64,000 bases of DNA from Galeruca laticollis (GCA_963921935.1 OY998176.1:51175813-51239812); one strand, 5' to 3'; numbered from the stretch's first letter, positions 30,261-42,405 are shown. Notes: generated by a model not told the origin, from the letters alone. Translations and numbers: made by a program.

Positions 30261-30502
30261 ATTTGACATTTGTCTGTTATGTTCTCAGATATTAATGACG
30301 CACGGGTAAAGATTCAATAATTCAACTGTACATGATAAAACTGAATATAATTAATCAGTATAAATAATCATGAACTATTTCAGCAGCCTACACATTTTTC
30401 CTGTAAAAAGTAATTCTATGCCCTGATATTACAATGCCTTATCGAAAAACACAGTAGAGAAAAGTTACTGATATAATTCAGGATAAAGACTTCATTTCAT
30501 AG

Positions 30503-30507
30503 ATATG
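30503..30507. repeat. Gypsy B target site duplication, left
   Basis: ATATG, identical to 35139-35143. Confidence 0.85.
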
Positions 30508-30748
30508 TGTAGGAGACCATAGATAATTGAATGTTGTGGTTGCTCGCCAAAAACCTTACAGAGGTTTTCATTGTCACGTGTGTCAAAGTGACATAATCAT
30601 GATTGATAATTATTGGAGTCGGATGTCAGAGATACATGTTTTGATTTGTAATATAATAAGTTTAAGAATAAATTGTGAAAGTTATACCAGCAAGCTGAAG
30701 TAATAAATAAAGACGGCTGATAAATTAATTGTTATTTCACGCCCTATA
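30508..30748 (+). repeat. Gypsy B 5' LTR
   Basis: 241 nt, TGTAGG...CCTATA. Nearly identical to 34898-35138, with around ten differences by eye. A polyadenylation-like AATAAA lies at ~30705-30710. Confidence 0.95.
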
Positions 30749-30752
30749 TAAA

Positions 30753-30770
30753 TGGTGACACCGTCCGTGG
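30753..30770 (+). promoter_or_regulatory. Gypsy B primer binding site candidate
   Basis: TGGTGACACCGTCCGTGG lies 4 nt after the 5' LTR. It begins with the TGG expected for pairing to a tRNA 3' CCA. Which tRNA I cannot say. Confidence 0.55.
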
Positions 30771-30856
30771 CAACGTGTACGATAATATTGTGAATTGCTG
30801 CCTACAACAGACAACTTGAACATCGTGCTTGGTAAAATAAAAACCAAACTTTTAAT

Positions 30857-31734
30857 ATGGCTAATAATAATGTGAGTGATCCAAACAATCCTAAAGGAAG
30901 TAAAAATACATCATCAAAATCAGATAGTAATGGCATAAACAATTTAATGTCATAAGATGAAGTTAAAACCGTCAAGTTGAAGCACAGTTCCGTATTGAAC
31001 AAATTCGTAGTGAAAACAATCAATTTAATCATTTAGTGGCGAACTTGGAACCTAGGATCCTGGGAAATATATGGGACATTATTACTAATGAGGAGCTTCC
31101 CAATAAATATACGGCAGCAAAAACCCGGCTACGAAGTGTTTTCAAAGAAAGTCATGATAAACAATTGAAAAAATTGTTAACGGGATTGGAGTTAGGGGAC
31201 TTAAAGCCCACTCAATTATATAGAAGAATGAAATCACTATCCAGCGATGAACTTTCAGAAAAAGGACTCAAAACTCTGTGGCTTGAAAAACTTCCTGACT
31301 CTATCAAAAATATTCTTGTTACAGTAGGACATGAGGACGTTGAAAAATTAGCAGAAATGGCAGATAAAATTGTGGACATGAATCCAAGAGCTAATTTATA
31401 CAACATTGAAGAGAAGACTATACAGAAACCAATGACTGAAAGTGCATCATCTAACGAGTGGATAGCATCAATCTCAGCACAGTTGGCTTCAATGGAAAAA
31501 CAAATTACAGAACTTAAACTGAAAGCAAGATCTCGCAGTCCAAATAATAGTGGGGCCGAAGTCGTAGCAGAAATAATTCCCGTAGTCGTTACAATCCCAC
31601 AAATAAATACTGTTATTACCATTTTAAATTTGGCGATCGATGTTACCCCGAGAAATGTGTGCAACCATTTTCATTTAATAAACAAGCGGAAAACTCAAAA
31701 CTGCAGACGAATTAACAGCTGCTTTGTCTGCTGA
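30857..31734 (+). pseudogene. Gypsy B gag
   Basis: An ATG at 30857 opens MANNNVSDPNNPKGS but meets a stop near 30950. The main capsid-like block then runs 31036-31734 in another frame: ANLEPRILGNIWDIITNEEL, LKKLLTGLELGDLKPTQLYR, TLWLEKLPDSIKNIL and EKLAEMADKIVDMNPRANLY, the standard Gag of this lineage. The region between (start of capsid) is shortened. No CCHC knuckle was recognised; insect CsRn1-type gags often end this way. Confidence 0.85.
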
Positions 31735-32270
31735 ACTGAATCAGAGCAGCTGCCACTATCGTCTATTTGTCAAGGACAGAAAAACGGGAATAGAATTCCT
31801 TGTGGACAGCGGAGCCGATGTGTCAATTATTCCATACACGAAAAATGTATCAAATAATAATTATTCCGAATATAAGTTATACGTCGCAAATGAAACAGAA
31901 ATTCCAACTTGGTCTGCGTCGTAATTTCCAACGGCAATCCATTGTAGCAAGAATGCAAAAAGGAATCCTCGGGCAGATTTCTTGAAAAAATTCAATTTAA
32001 AAGTGGATTTAAGAAACCAATGTTCAATATATGGTGAAACCCAGCTAACAGTTAGTGGCCAAGTTTCGACCATCACATCCGAATACATTTTTAGCAATAG
32101 ATTAAAATTATTTAAATTTGGTGAACTTTTTAACAAATTTTCAGAAATAACTAAACCTAGTTGGATCCCAAATAATATTAAACATGATATAAAACATCAT
32201 ATTTGCATTACTGGAGAAATATTCTGCCGACATAGACAATTGGATCCAAAAACTTACAGGTAGCTAAAGA
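31724..32270 (+). pseudogene. Gypsy B aspartic protease
   Basis: CHYRLFVKDRKTGIEFLVDS GADVSIIP contains the DSG active site. A frame break follows near 31925; continuation in another frame (31982-32263) reads KKFNLKVDLRNQCSIYGETQ and the linker to RT (WIPNNIKHDIKHHICITGEI...). Confidence 0.85.
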
Positions 32271-32283
32271 ATAATTCCAATTT

Positions 32284-32880
32284 TTGTTACAAAATGAAAT
32301 TATAGGACCATCACAATCGCAATCGTCCAGCCCTCTGCATTTAGTAGAAAAAAAAGACAAAACATGGCGTCCCTGTGGTGATTACAGAAAATTAAACAGT
32401 ATCACAGTAGTACATGATTGTTATCCAATACCAAGAAAAGAAGACTTTCAATATATACTACTAAGTAAAAAGGTATTTTAAAAAATTGATTTATTCAAAG
32501 CTTATCATCAAATACTCATTGTGGAAGAGGATAAATGCAAAACGGCTATTACAACTCAATTTAGGTTATTCGAATTTAATTTTATGCCATTTGGGTTACG
32601 CAATACCCCTGCAGTTTTCAAAGATTTATTAACCAAGTTAACCAAGGATTGGATTTTGTTTTCCCCTACCTTGACGATGCCTTAATAGCGTCATCATCGT
32701 TGGATGAACACAAGAAACATTTAGAAATAATATTTCAGAGACTTAGTCAATATGGATTACGAAATAAGATTTCTAAATCGATAATTGCGGAAGAGCAAAT
32801 TGAGTTTTTAGGGTATTTAATTAACTCAAAAGGATCTACACCATTACCTGAAAAAGTAAAACCAATATTAGAATAGAAAC
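32284..32880 (+). pseudogene. Gypsy B reverse transcriptase
   Basis: Entry SSPLHLVEKKDKTWRPCGDY RKLN, then a stop near 32479, KIDLFKAYHQILI (first catalytic Asp), FMPFGLRNTPAVFKDLL, and after a frameshift FPYLDDALIASSS with the YLDD box (~32660-32690), EFLGYLINSKG and a stop in E*KPPETIHQ near 32875. At least two stops and two frameshifts. Confidence 0.9.
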
Positions 32881-33426
32881 CACCTGAAACTATTCACCAG
32901 TTAAGAACATTTCTTGGTTTAGTAAACTCTTATCGTAGATATTTGAAAGACGCTGCACAAACTCAAAGTGTCACAGTAGACAGAACAGGCAAAACAAATG
33001 TTTGAAAAATGTAAAAACGATTTAACAAATGCAGCATTGTTGACTCATCCAAATCCTGAATTACCTATTGCATTATTCGTAGATGCAAGCAATTTTGCGA
33101 TTGGGAGTGTCTTACAACAATTTGAAGAGGGAACATGGAAACGAATAGCATTCTTCTCGAAAAAACTTAACGAGGCTCAAACTTCTTATTCTACATATGA
33201 TCGAGAACTATTGGGAGTATATCTTTCTTTAAAAAAATTTAAACACTTTGTAGAAGGAAGAAATTTTGTTATATATACAGACCATAAGCCTTTGATATTC
33301 GCGTTTCAGCAAAAAAATGAAAAAGCATCAACACGTCAATTGCGACATTTACAATACATATCACAGTTTTCAACAGATATACGACACATAAGTGGTAAAG
33401 ATAACGTAGTAGCTGACCAATTATGA
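32880..33426 (+). pseudogene. Gypsy B RNase H
   Basis: LPIALFVDASNFAIGSVLQQ with the first acidic residue, RIAFFSKKLNEAQTSYSTYD REL, FVIYTDHKPLIFAF (acidic TDH) and DIRHISGKDNVVADQL with the terminal acidic residue before a TGA at 33424. This block is intact over 142 codons. Confidence 0.9.
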
Positions 33427-33599
33427 AGAATCGAAGCTATTTCAGTCTTAGATTTTGACAAAGTAGCGGAAGGCCAAGAAAATGATGAAGAATTAAACCA
33501 ATTACTTAAAAATTAAACTTCTTCTCTTAAACTTATCAGTTATCCACTTTCATCAGGAAAACATTTGTGGTGTGATACATCAAATTTAAATATAATAAA

Positions 33600-34787
33600 G
33601 CCATTTATACCTAAGACATTCAGACAACAATTTTTCCATTAAATTCATGACATGGCTCACCCAGAAGTACATGCCACAGTAAAACTGATGACATCAAATA
33701 TGTGTAGCCTGGAATTAAGAAAGATGTGACTAAATGGACACAGGCTTGCATTCCTTGTCAGAGAAATGAAGTAAATAAGCACACTAAAGCACCGATTGGG
33801 ATATATAAAGAACCAGATGAAAGATTTACAACGGTAAATATTGATATCGTGGGACCATTGCCTCCGTCTGATGGATTTTTGTTTTGTTTAACAATGATAG
33901 ATCGATTTACGAATTGGATGGAAGTAGTCCCAATGTATGCACTGCAGAAACAGTAGCAAAAATTTTTTACAATCAATGGGTTACACGATTTGGAACACCA
34001 GCGTTAATAATTTCAGATCAAGGCCGACAATTTGAAAGTTTATTATTCAAGAAATTAGCAGAAATTTGTGGAGTGAAATCACAACGTACTACTCCATATA
34101 GACCTCAAAGCAATGGCAAGACTGAAAGACTTCAGAGAACATTGAAGACAGCCATAAAAGCTCACAACAATATCAAGTGGACTGATATTTTACCTACTGT
34201 GTTGTTGGGATTAAGAGCTGCGCTTCGTGAAGATAGTAGGTAATAGTTCTATAGCACAAATGATTTATGGTAAACACATTCGCCTGTCTGGTGAATTTTT
34301 CGATAATAAATCTGTTGAAACAGATCCTTCAACTTTTGTATCTAATTTGCAAAAATGTATGGATTTGTTAAAACCTGTAAAAATTAATCACAAATCGGCA
34401 CGAACAGTTTTTGTTCATAAAGATAAAGCTACATGTTCACATGTGTTTGTACGAATTGACCGATTAAGAAAATCATTAGAACCAGTATATGAGGGCCCGT
34501 TTTCAGTATTAGAACGAAATGATAAATATTACACGGTGGAAATGAAGAACAAGTCAACGAATATTAATATCGACAGACTTAAGCCCGCATATTTATTAGC
34601 AGATAAAGAAGATCAAAATGAAAACCCAGAGTCTACATCCTCGGGCGTACAAGAAGCGGAAGCTCAACCAGTCAACTCTACAGAAACTGTAAGTGATGAT
34701 CGTGATAATGAAAGAGTTCGAACATCGCGTAGTGGACGGAAAGTGAGATTTCCAAGTAAATACCTTGAGCAAATTGTATATATTTAA
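33600..34787 (+). pseudogene. Gypsy B integrase with C-terminal tail
   Basis: Zinc module with H near 33640-33660 and WTQACIPCQRNEVNK. Catalytic core: TVNIDIVGPLPPSDGF (first Asp), LIISDQGRQFESLL (second) and TPYRPQSNGKTERLQRTLK (Glu). The C-terminal part 34227-34787 includes DRLRKSLEPVYEGPFSVLER and an acidic/serine tail with TSRSGRKVRFPSKYLEQ. Frame breaks near 33955-33960 and 34235 prevent a full protein. Confidence 0.9.
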
Positions 34788-34884
34788 AAGTGTTTTGTAT
34801 AGATATAATCAGCTATTATGATAATTTGTTAAAACTTGTTAATATTTTAACCTTTAATTGTAACGTTATTGTAATACGTTACTT

Positions 34885-34897
34885 AAGGGGGGAGCAC
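34885..34897 (+). promoter_or_regulatory. Gypsy B polypurine tract
   Basis: AAGGGGGGAGCAC immediately precedes the 3' LTR; it primes plus-strand DNA. Confidence 0.85.
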
Positions 34898-35138
34898 TGT
34901 AGGGGACCATAGATAATTGAATGCTGTGGTTGCTCGCCAAAAACCTTACAGAGGTTTTCATTGTCACATTTGTCAAAGTGACATAATCATGATCGATAAT
35001 TATTGGAGTCAGATGTCAGAGATACATGTTTTGTTTTGTAATAAAATAAGTTTAAGAATAAATTGTAAAAGTTATACCAGCAAGCTGAAGTAGTAAATAA
35101 AGACGGCTGATAAATTAATTGTTATTTCAGGCCCTATA
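34898..35138 (+). repeat. Gypsy B 3' LTR
   Basis: 241 nt, TGTAGG...CCTATA, partner of 30508-30748. Confidence 0.95.
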
Positions 35139-35143
35139 ATATG
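35139..35143. repeat. Gypsy B target site duplication, right
   Basis: ATATG. Confidence 0.85.
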
Positions 35144-36480
35144 CTAATATTGAAACTAAACTAACTGTACATAGAACTAGGCAGACCTAAATCATTTCCA
35201 ATCATGTGCATTTCCAAACCTCTGACTGCATACTGTGTGGCAAAAAGTAAACGGAATTTCTCATATAAATTGCCCGCACAATGTATTTTCGAGTATTTTA
35301 TGTTGATAGGACTGTCGTAATTACGATGCCAGAAATGAGTGCGATTCGTCAACGAGTGTGTAGGAGCACATACAATCTAATCCGGTCCTGTTAGTGTGTG
35401 TACAGTTTGAGAATAAATAATCTCATATTTTTTATATCGGTTACTGCATTATATTGAGTGCTTCTATTTTGATGCTATCAATTGATCTTAAATGAATAAA
35501 ATAATAATATTGAAAATAATCCATTTCCACGTCCACGTCACTGTTCTCTAGACCTCGTGCCGCGAGGGTTATCATTGCAATTTATATGAGATTAAGGGTG
35601 AAGTACCAGATAATACGAAAACTCTTGACAGTGCATCTCTCACCCCGATACTAATATATTTGACAAATAGATATGTGTTATTGCTTCCACGTGCCACCCC
35701 ATTCGCTTTCCTCTTTTGCCCTCCATATCGCTTCGATAATCTTCTAATAAAACGGTACATTACTTTATCAAGGAGTGAGGCAAGCGTTCTTTGATATTGT
35801 CGTTGAAATGATAGTGATTTTGAATAATATTAAAGTAATTTGAAAGATAAGGTTATAATGAACTAATAGTTTTCACTTTTGCTTTGTTAAATTAACAATA
35901 GACTACCATGAACACCAGTTACGAATTTATAAATCTTTTTAATTTTCCTTCGCCTAGTTAGGAATGTTTATAACTTCGTATGTTATGTTATATTTTCTCG
36001 AAAATGAGTAGAAGAAATCGTCTACTGCCTTTTTGAACGCGAAATACAAATCACGGAGACTTTATATGTAATATATAGATATGATGTTATCTTTGTCTCC
36101 CTCTTACAAAAAACATCAAATATTTAGTATTATGAGGGGAAGGAAACATTTTCCGTCCCACTTTTGGAGAAATTGATGTTGAATAAATAGTATTGAATAT
36201 TATGCTAAAATATATAGAAATATGTCGAATACTTGGATTACATATTAACACTCGTATCCATAACACTCGATTAAAATATAACAGCACCACAGATTAGAGA
36301 AAGAGCAGATACGAAAGCTTGACAGAGAACAGTAAAAAGAGAGAAAGATGGGTAGACATACACATTTAAATGTCCATCGTCGTATGTCGACTCCGTTCGG
36401 GCCGCTGCGCGAAATTTTTCAACAGGGTTGTCAATTTGCATAATATTTCCTTCAATTTACGATCATTGGTCAAATATTTT
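35144..36480. other. AT-rich stretch without recognised features
   Basis: No domain-bearing frame or repeat family was recognised on either strand. Confidence 0.45.
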
Positions 36481-36592
36481 ATGAGCATTATCCTGGATAT
36501 CATTTTTCCAATTAAGATCAGTATAACTGTGCAATGATATAGAAAACCAGGAAAACTATATCTGCGGATCTTTACAATTATCACTTAAGAAG

Positions 36593-37120
36593 ACAGTTTA
36601 TTAGTGGAGAATTCCCTAGATTTAACTGTTCATTGACAACTTCATATTGTGGGTTTCTTAAATGTCTTCTTATTTCCAGTTCTTCAAGGAAATCCAGTTC
36701 TTGTTTCTTTTAACAAATATGCAGTACTTCTAGTTCTGTGTTAGGTGTCAATGAATGATTGGTGTCAAGTAGATATTTTGCGTAGTGGGATTTATCTGGT
36801 TGTTTTAATCTGTATGCTCGTAAGTGCTCACTGTATCGTATTTCAAAATTCCTAAGGGTCTGACCCAAATAGACAGCATTACATTCTGGACATTTGAGTT
36901 TATATATACCTGACTTCTTTAATAGTGGTATTTTTGTTTTTACATTTAACAATTTTGTACTAACGTTACTTTCTGTTTTAAAAGAAATTGTTGTATTCGT
37001 TGCTGAAGATATTATCTTCGAAATATTTTTAGAAATATTTCCTGCATATGTGATGGTTTTATAAGTTTTAATTTCATCAGCTTGTTTAGGATATATTAGT
37101 TGTAATGCCACTTTTTTCAC
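36593..37120 (-). pseudogene. Penelope A GIY-YIG endonuclease domain
   Basis: 136 codons. Linker to residue ~68, then KSGIYKLKCPECNAVYLGQT LRNFEIRYSEHLRAY (~69-103) with GIY, YLG, the Cys pair and Arg of GIY-YIG nucleases of Penelope elements. A TAA at 36710-36712 replaces the GAA present in the 17-kb fragment. In-frame sequence continues as KKQELDFLEELEIRRHLRNP and on to a natural stop near 36593, so the C-terminal ~45 residues are lost. Joined to RT by a one-nucleotide frameshift in an A6 run near 37107-37112. Confidence 0.85.
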
Positions 37121-38155
37121 TAATTAGCTTATTTATCATATCTAATGGATAACCGTTAGATGTTGCTATTTGTCTAATTGTATTAATCTCTCTATCAAAA
37201 TTACATTTGTTCATAGGAACTGAAAAAGCTCTATGTATCATTGAATTATATGCTGCTAGTCTGTGAGACACAGGGTGGTTAGAATTGAATGGAATTGTTA
37301 CATCAGTTTGTGTTGGTTTTCGGTAAATTGAATAATCAAGTACATTATTAACTCTTTGAATTTTTATATCAAGAAAATTGATTGAGCTATTTTCTTCAAT
37401 TTCTAATGTAAATTTAATTTTCGGGTGTAAATTATTGATGTGGTTGAAAAATACATCTAATTGTCGTTCACTACCCATAAAACAAGCTAATATGTCATCT
37501 ACATATCTATACCAAAATAAAATATTTTTCGAAATATTACTTTCAAAGATCTTTCTTTCTAAATTGTCCATAAAAATGTTTGCTAAAATAGGTGATATAG
37601 GGCTTCCCATTGGTAAACTTTCATTTTGAATATATATCTTATTGTCAAAAGTGAAATAATTCTGATTAATGCATACATCAAATAAATTAAGTATATCTGA
37701 TATTATTCCTGGATTGATATTTTTATCTTCTAGTAATTTTCTTACAAGTATTAGACATTCTCTAGGAGGAATTTTAGTAAACATGTTAGTTACATAGAAC
37801 GATATGAGTTTATAGTTATCTTGTAAGTGGATTGCTTTCAACTTTTTGATTAGTTCTATTGAATTTCTAATTGAGTACTGAGATTCATATCCGTAAGTAT
37901 TGAGTATATTGTTGAGCTTCTTTGCCAATATATTATTAGGAGCATTAACATAAGAGACTACAGGTCTAATTGGTTTCGTTATTTTATGTAATTTAACTGT
38001 TCCATATAATTGTGGACAATGAGGATTCTTATGTATGATAGACCTCTTTTCGTAATCATTTAAAAGATAATTTGAATTATTAACAATATCCCTTACATTA
38101 TTAGAAAACTTCTTTGTTGGGTCTGCTTTAAGAACTTTTACATCGCTTTTTTAAT
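37086..38155 (-). pseudogene. Penelope A reverse transcriptase
   Basis: An open frame of ~350 codons: CPQLYGTVKLHKITKPIRPV VS near 37960-38030 (RT entry), DNYKLISFYVTNMFTKIPPR (first catalytic block with V-T-N where V-T-D would be expected), ESLPMGSPISPILANIFMDN (motif B) and FWYRYVDDILACFMG (YVDD), then IKFTLEIEENSSINFLDIKI and RKPTQTDVTIPFNSNHPVSH. Loss of the first catalytic Asp (VTN) suggests inactivity even though the frame is open. Frameshift to GIY-YIG at ~37110. Confidence 0.9.
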
Positions 38156-38159
38156 TATT

Positions 38160-38698
38160 TATTAATTTTAATTCATTATATATGATTAGATAATTTTATT
38201 TATATCTTTATTTATATGTAAAATAGATTTATTCATTTATATTTGTTATTATTATTTTCGTGGCTAGCTCAGTTATTAATTATTATTATGATATTCGGAA
38301 GCATGAGACTCGTTCTACCTTGTGAGTTCAGGCATTGATTGAGATATCCCGCTTATGTGAATAAAAATGAAACATTATTTCCCATTTCCAATTATCAAAC
38401 CACAGTCACAAATGAGAACATCCAGCATCCTATGCGCATGCTCAAATAAATACGGATTGATGCGAGAGAAACCGACCGTTTCTTAGAGACGCTTACCAGT
38501 TGTATGAATATCATATGGATAATAAAATAGTTTACTTTATAATGCTGGTGATGGACATAGCATAAAAGAATCCATGTGTGAGAATTATATATATACAGAT
38601 AATGAAAATGTTCGGAAGAAATGGGTTACAAACTATACATACATTTGAAAATATTATATCTATTGATTTGAAAGCACATTCCTTATACGATTGGAAAC
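38160..38698. other. AT-rich spacer; small open frame abutting a 5' splice-like site
   Basis: A 40-codon frame begins MKMFGRNGLQTIHTFENIIS at 38602. After WKR it reaches GAA|GTAAGTACC, which resembles a 5' splice site at the start of the tandem duplication. No homology recognised. Confidence 0.25.
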
Positions 38699-40974
38699 GA
38701 AGTAAGTACCATCATTATTTATGAATGAAAAACGCATGTGGGCCTTTTTTAATAATCTCAAAATTTCATCTAATAAATAAACTACATAAAGTATTTTCCT
38801 TTTTAGTTAGATCGATCATATAGACGCAAGAATTATTATACACATGGAAATAGTCACCGAATTTAAATTAGTTTGTTATTATTATTGGCCAATAATATTT
38901 AAAAAACACTGACCTAAAGTCTGAAGTCTGGACTCTAACACGTCTGGTAACAGGAATACGCCTATTGAAGTCCACGCTGCATATTTTCTGAAGAATCTGA
39001 GGTATTCTCAGGCAGAAACTGGATATACACACATGTGAGTGTTCCTAGTTTTATATATACGATGAATCTTTAGCTTTTATACTTATTTGTTGCGATTTAA
39101 CTTGAAATTTTTTGTAAAATTTTTCTTCTCATCCTCTCTGCTACGATGCCAAACCCAATCTACTAACGCACTGTTTTTAAACAAAGTTATGTTTCTTTAT
39201 AATTTAACAAATTTGTCCTGTCACATTACACCAATGACATTCTTTCTTGAGCTGTAGAGTTCTATTCACATTTATAGCACTTCATGAAAGTTTTGAAAAT
39301 ACATATGATTGTGAATTTCACTTAAAGAAGTCTGTTTTTTCTTTAATTTAAACTAATTTCAATACAATAGGTCTTTAACAAATAGTGAAATTCATGGTTA
39401 TATATTGATATTACAATGTCAGCTCTTGTTTTGATACTTGTGATAACTTGTAATAACATTTACATTTATAAACATAAATTCTTTTATCTGACATATATAT
39501 CTTGCTTTCGTTATTTGATATATCCAAATTTTATAGTTTCAAATATTTACCTATATCTATCACCATCTTATGATTCATTTCCTCCATAAAACTGATACCA
39601 AATTTTGACATATAATTACATGTATGTTATTTTATATTTCATTAACTTGACTAAAGCTTTATAATAAATATGAATATTATTTTTATTATTACTGTTCAAC
39701 GAATAGTTATATTTAATTAGATAACTAAAGCTTGTTTATTTTCAGATAAACAGCTGATTCCTTAGTGACAAACAAATATCCATATTAGGCCGATCTAATG
39801 TTTTCTTGTATACTTGTTAAGCGTTTTCAAATGAAGTAAGTACCATCATTATTTATGAATGAAAAACATGCATGTGGGCATTTTCTAATAATCTCAAAAT
39901 TTTATCTAATGAATAAACTACATAAAGTCTTTTCCTTTTTAGTTAGATCGATCATATAGACGCAAGAATTATTATACACATGGAAATAGTCACCGAATTT
40001 AAATTAGTTTGTTATTATTATTGGCCAATAATATTTAAAAAACACTGACCTAAAGTCTGAAGTCTGGACTCTAACACGTCTGGTAACAGGAATACGCCTA
40101 TTGAAGTCCACGCTGCATATTTTCTGAAGAATCTGAGGTATTCTCAGGCAGAAACTGGATATACACACATGTGAGTGTTCCTGGTTTTATATATACGATG
40201 AATCTTTAGCTTTTATACTTATTTGTTGCGATTTAACTTGAAATTTTTTGTAAAATTTTTCCTCTCATCCTCTCTGCTACGATGCCAAACCCAATCTACT
40301 AACGCACTGTTTTTAAACAAAGTTATGTTTCTTTATAATTTAACAAATTTGTCCTGTCATATTACACCAATGACATTCTTTCTTGAGCTGTAGAGTTATA
40401 TTCACATTTATAGCACTTCATGAAAGTTTTGAAAATACATATGATTGTGAATTTCACTTAAAGAAGTCTGTTTTTTCTTTAATTTAAACTAATTTCAATA
40501 CAATAGGTCTTTAACAAATAGTGAAATTCATGGTTATATATTGATATTACAATGTCAGTTCTTGTTTTGATACTTGTGATAACTTGTAATAACATTTACA
40601 TTTATAAACATAAATTCTTTTATCTGACATATATATCTTGCTTTCGTTATTTGATATATCCAAATTTTATAGTTTCAAATATTTACCTATATCTATCACC
40701 ATCTTATGATTCATTTCCTCCATAAAACTGATAACAAATTTTGACATATAATTACATTTATGTTATTTTATATTTATATTTCATTAACTTGACTAAAGCT
40801 TTATAATAAATATGAATATTATTTTTATTATTACTGTTCAACGAATAGTTATATTTAATTAGATAACTGAAGCTTGTTTATTTTCAGATAAACAGCTGAT
40901 TCCTTAGTGACAAACAAATATCCATATTAGGCCGATTTAATGTTTTCTTGTATACTTGTTAAGCGTTTTCAAAT
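38699..40974. repeat. Tandem duplication, 2 x ~1.13 kb
   Basis: Unit 1 38699-39832, unit 2 39833-40974, both starting GAAGTAAGTACCATCATTAT and ending TTGTTAAGCGTTTTCAAAT. Differences are few (for example CGCATG vs CATGCATG, a 6-nt TATTTA-type insertion near 40775), so identity looks above ~97% by eye. Each unit includes TCCTTTTTAG and TTATTTTCAG acceptor-like sites. No long open frame; contents unknown. Confidence 0.95.
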
Positions 40975-41129
40975 TTTAAGACAATTATTAAGGTAATTTC
41001 TTAATATTTATTGTTACTTTTTTTAATTGTTATAAACAAATGATTTAATATAATATGAATTTATATGAATTTTTTACTTATGATTGTGGTTTTTTTTTAT
41101 TATTATATTGTTTGATGTTATTGATAATT

Positions 41130-41345
41130 GATTTTTTATCTACATAAATTGCGACGCCGCCGCTGGCTATATTTTGGTTTGGTCTATTATTGTAGAAACT
41201 TGCATATTTGCGAAAGTTAAATACGTGATTTGGATTTTTGAAATTTGTTTCCCGTATGCAAATAATAGATGGGTGGATTTCAGCAATAATATGATTTAGT
41301 TTTTCGAAATGGGTATAGAAGTCACTTAAGTGGGGATGTGAATGT
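41130..41345 (-). pseudogene. Jockey ORF2 endonuclease N-terminus
   Basis: Reads FYTHFEKLNHIIAEIHPSII CIRETNFK then SGGVAIYVDKKSIINN. The glutamate in RETNF and the S-G-G-V-A-I strand are hallmarks of AP-like endonucleases of Jockey elements. Only ~70 residues remain. Confidence 0.75.
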
Positions 41346-41579
41346 TGTTATTCTTGAGATGAATTCACGGAAGAGTCGGAATCTTCTTCCAACAATGATT
41401 TCATCGCTGTGAGGTGGATATGCAATTGTTTGGCTAGTTTGCGTCTCAATCTTGTGCTTTTATCTTCATCATTTTATTTGTGTAATATGGATGTAATTTG
41501 GGTAGGAATTGTAGAAGTGCCATCTGTGTACGATTTTGTTACACTGAGTATGTCTGTTGATCCTTGGCTGTTTTCGAAA

Positions 41580-42405
41580 AAAATCACTACTTGATAGAAG
41601 TTTAGCAATTGAGTTTCGCTTTCTATGTATTCTTCTTGTGAGTTTCAGTATTTGGTGATGCTTGAGTTGGTATGTGTGTTTTAGATATGTTATTATCTGA
41701 AGTGAGCAAATGTATAGGTGTGGTTTGTTGAATTGGATTAGTCTGTGAATTTTGATATGTGCCATGTTGAGGGTTAGTAGTAGGTGTTTGGTTGAGATTG
41801 TTCTGAGTAGGATTGGTAGGTCTAGTATTTGAACAATTTTCTGCATGGTGTTCACTTAGTTTACATTTGAAACATGTTTCGTTTTGGGTTATGAATATTC
41901 AATATGAGGTTAGTTCAAATTCGATAAGAAAAGATTAAGGTAGTACGAAATTTTCTTGTAGGGGTGCTACGAAAACGTGTCTGCGAAAAGTAAGTATATG
42001 ATTAAACATGGGATTTACTAATCCTACGCGTAGATATCAGATTTTTGATACTGGATTTAAGCCTACTTCATTTAATTCCTCTTTACTTATGTTAGGGGGT
42101 ATGCTTGGACATACATTTGATAATACTAAGCGTGCTGATGGAGTTAATTATCGTCTAGCTTGTCAAACATTTCCGTTTATTGTTATATGCCGTGTTTCTA
42201 TTATAAATGTGTCTTCTAATGTTTTTGATATGCGAGATGCGAATATAATATCCTTCGGGTTTACATGTTCACTTGATCCTTCGAGCGAACTATCTTCTAT
42301 TGTATTAAATAAAATAGCTTGATGTCTATTTGGAGGTTAAATGCTACATTGTTGACTGGCTGCTTTTGAATGAGAGACATTTTGTTGAAGTTGATTTAAA
42401 GCTGA
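41580..42405 (-). pseudogene. Jockey ORF1 (Gag-like, CCHC)
   Basis: Start near 42405 (MSALNQLQQNVSHSKAASQQ). The body includes SSEHVNPKDIIFASRISKTL and SNVCPSIPPNISKEELNEVG, and a zinc knuckle CFKCKLSEHHAENC (about 41835-41880). A Thr/Pro/Asn-rich tail (NPTQNNLNQTPTTNPQHGTY) follows. Several stops and one frame change. ORF1 proteins bind the element's RNA. Confidence 0.75.

Larger units (their letters stand above)
30508..35138 (+). mobile_element. Ty3/gypsy LTR retrotransposon B, structurally complete
   Basis: Two 241-bp LTRs with TGTAGG/CCTATA ends, primer site, polypurine tract and 5-bp target duplications. Gene order gag-protease-RT-RNase H-integrase assigns it to Ty3/gypsy. The gag (ANLEPRILGNIWDII...LEKLPDSIKNIL...EKLAEMADKI) resembles the CsRn1/Kabuki-like lineage of insects. 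Length 4.63 kb. Many stops and frameshifts show it is dead. Confidence 0.95.
36485..38155 (-). mobile_element. Penelope-like element A, 5' truncated
   Basis: Contains RT and GIY-YIG endonuclease in the Penelope order (minus), plus 3' sequence shared with 5252-5405 and 16949-17262. The 5' end of the coding frame is cut by a stop at ~38156; no N-terminal part or flanking pseudo-LTR was seen. The 3' end is also truncated relative to the 17-kb copy (homology starts at the CCTGGAT block). Confidence 0.85.

Noticed and set aside
38602..38724. Short ORF MKMFGRNGLQTIHTFENIIS as a gene
   Set aside because: Forty codons, no recognised relative, and a splice-like site only by loose consensus; mentioned only as a possibility in the spacer entry.
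41469..41855. 128-codon minus-strand frame as a separate gene
   Set aside because: It overlaps the Jockey ORF1 zinc-knuckle and Pro/Thr-rich region in a shifted frame and shows no domain of its own.
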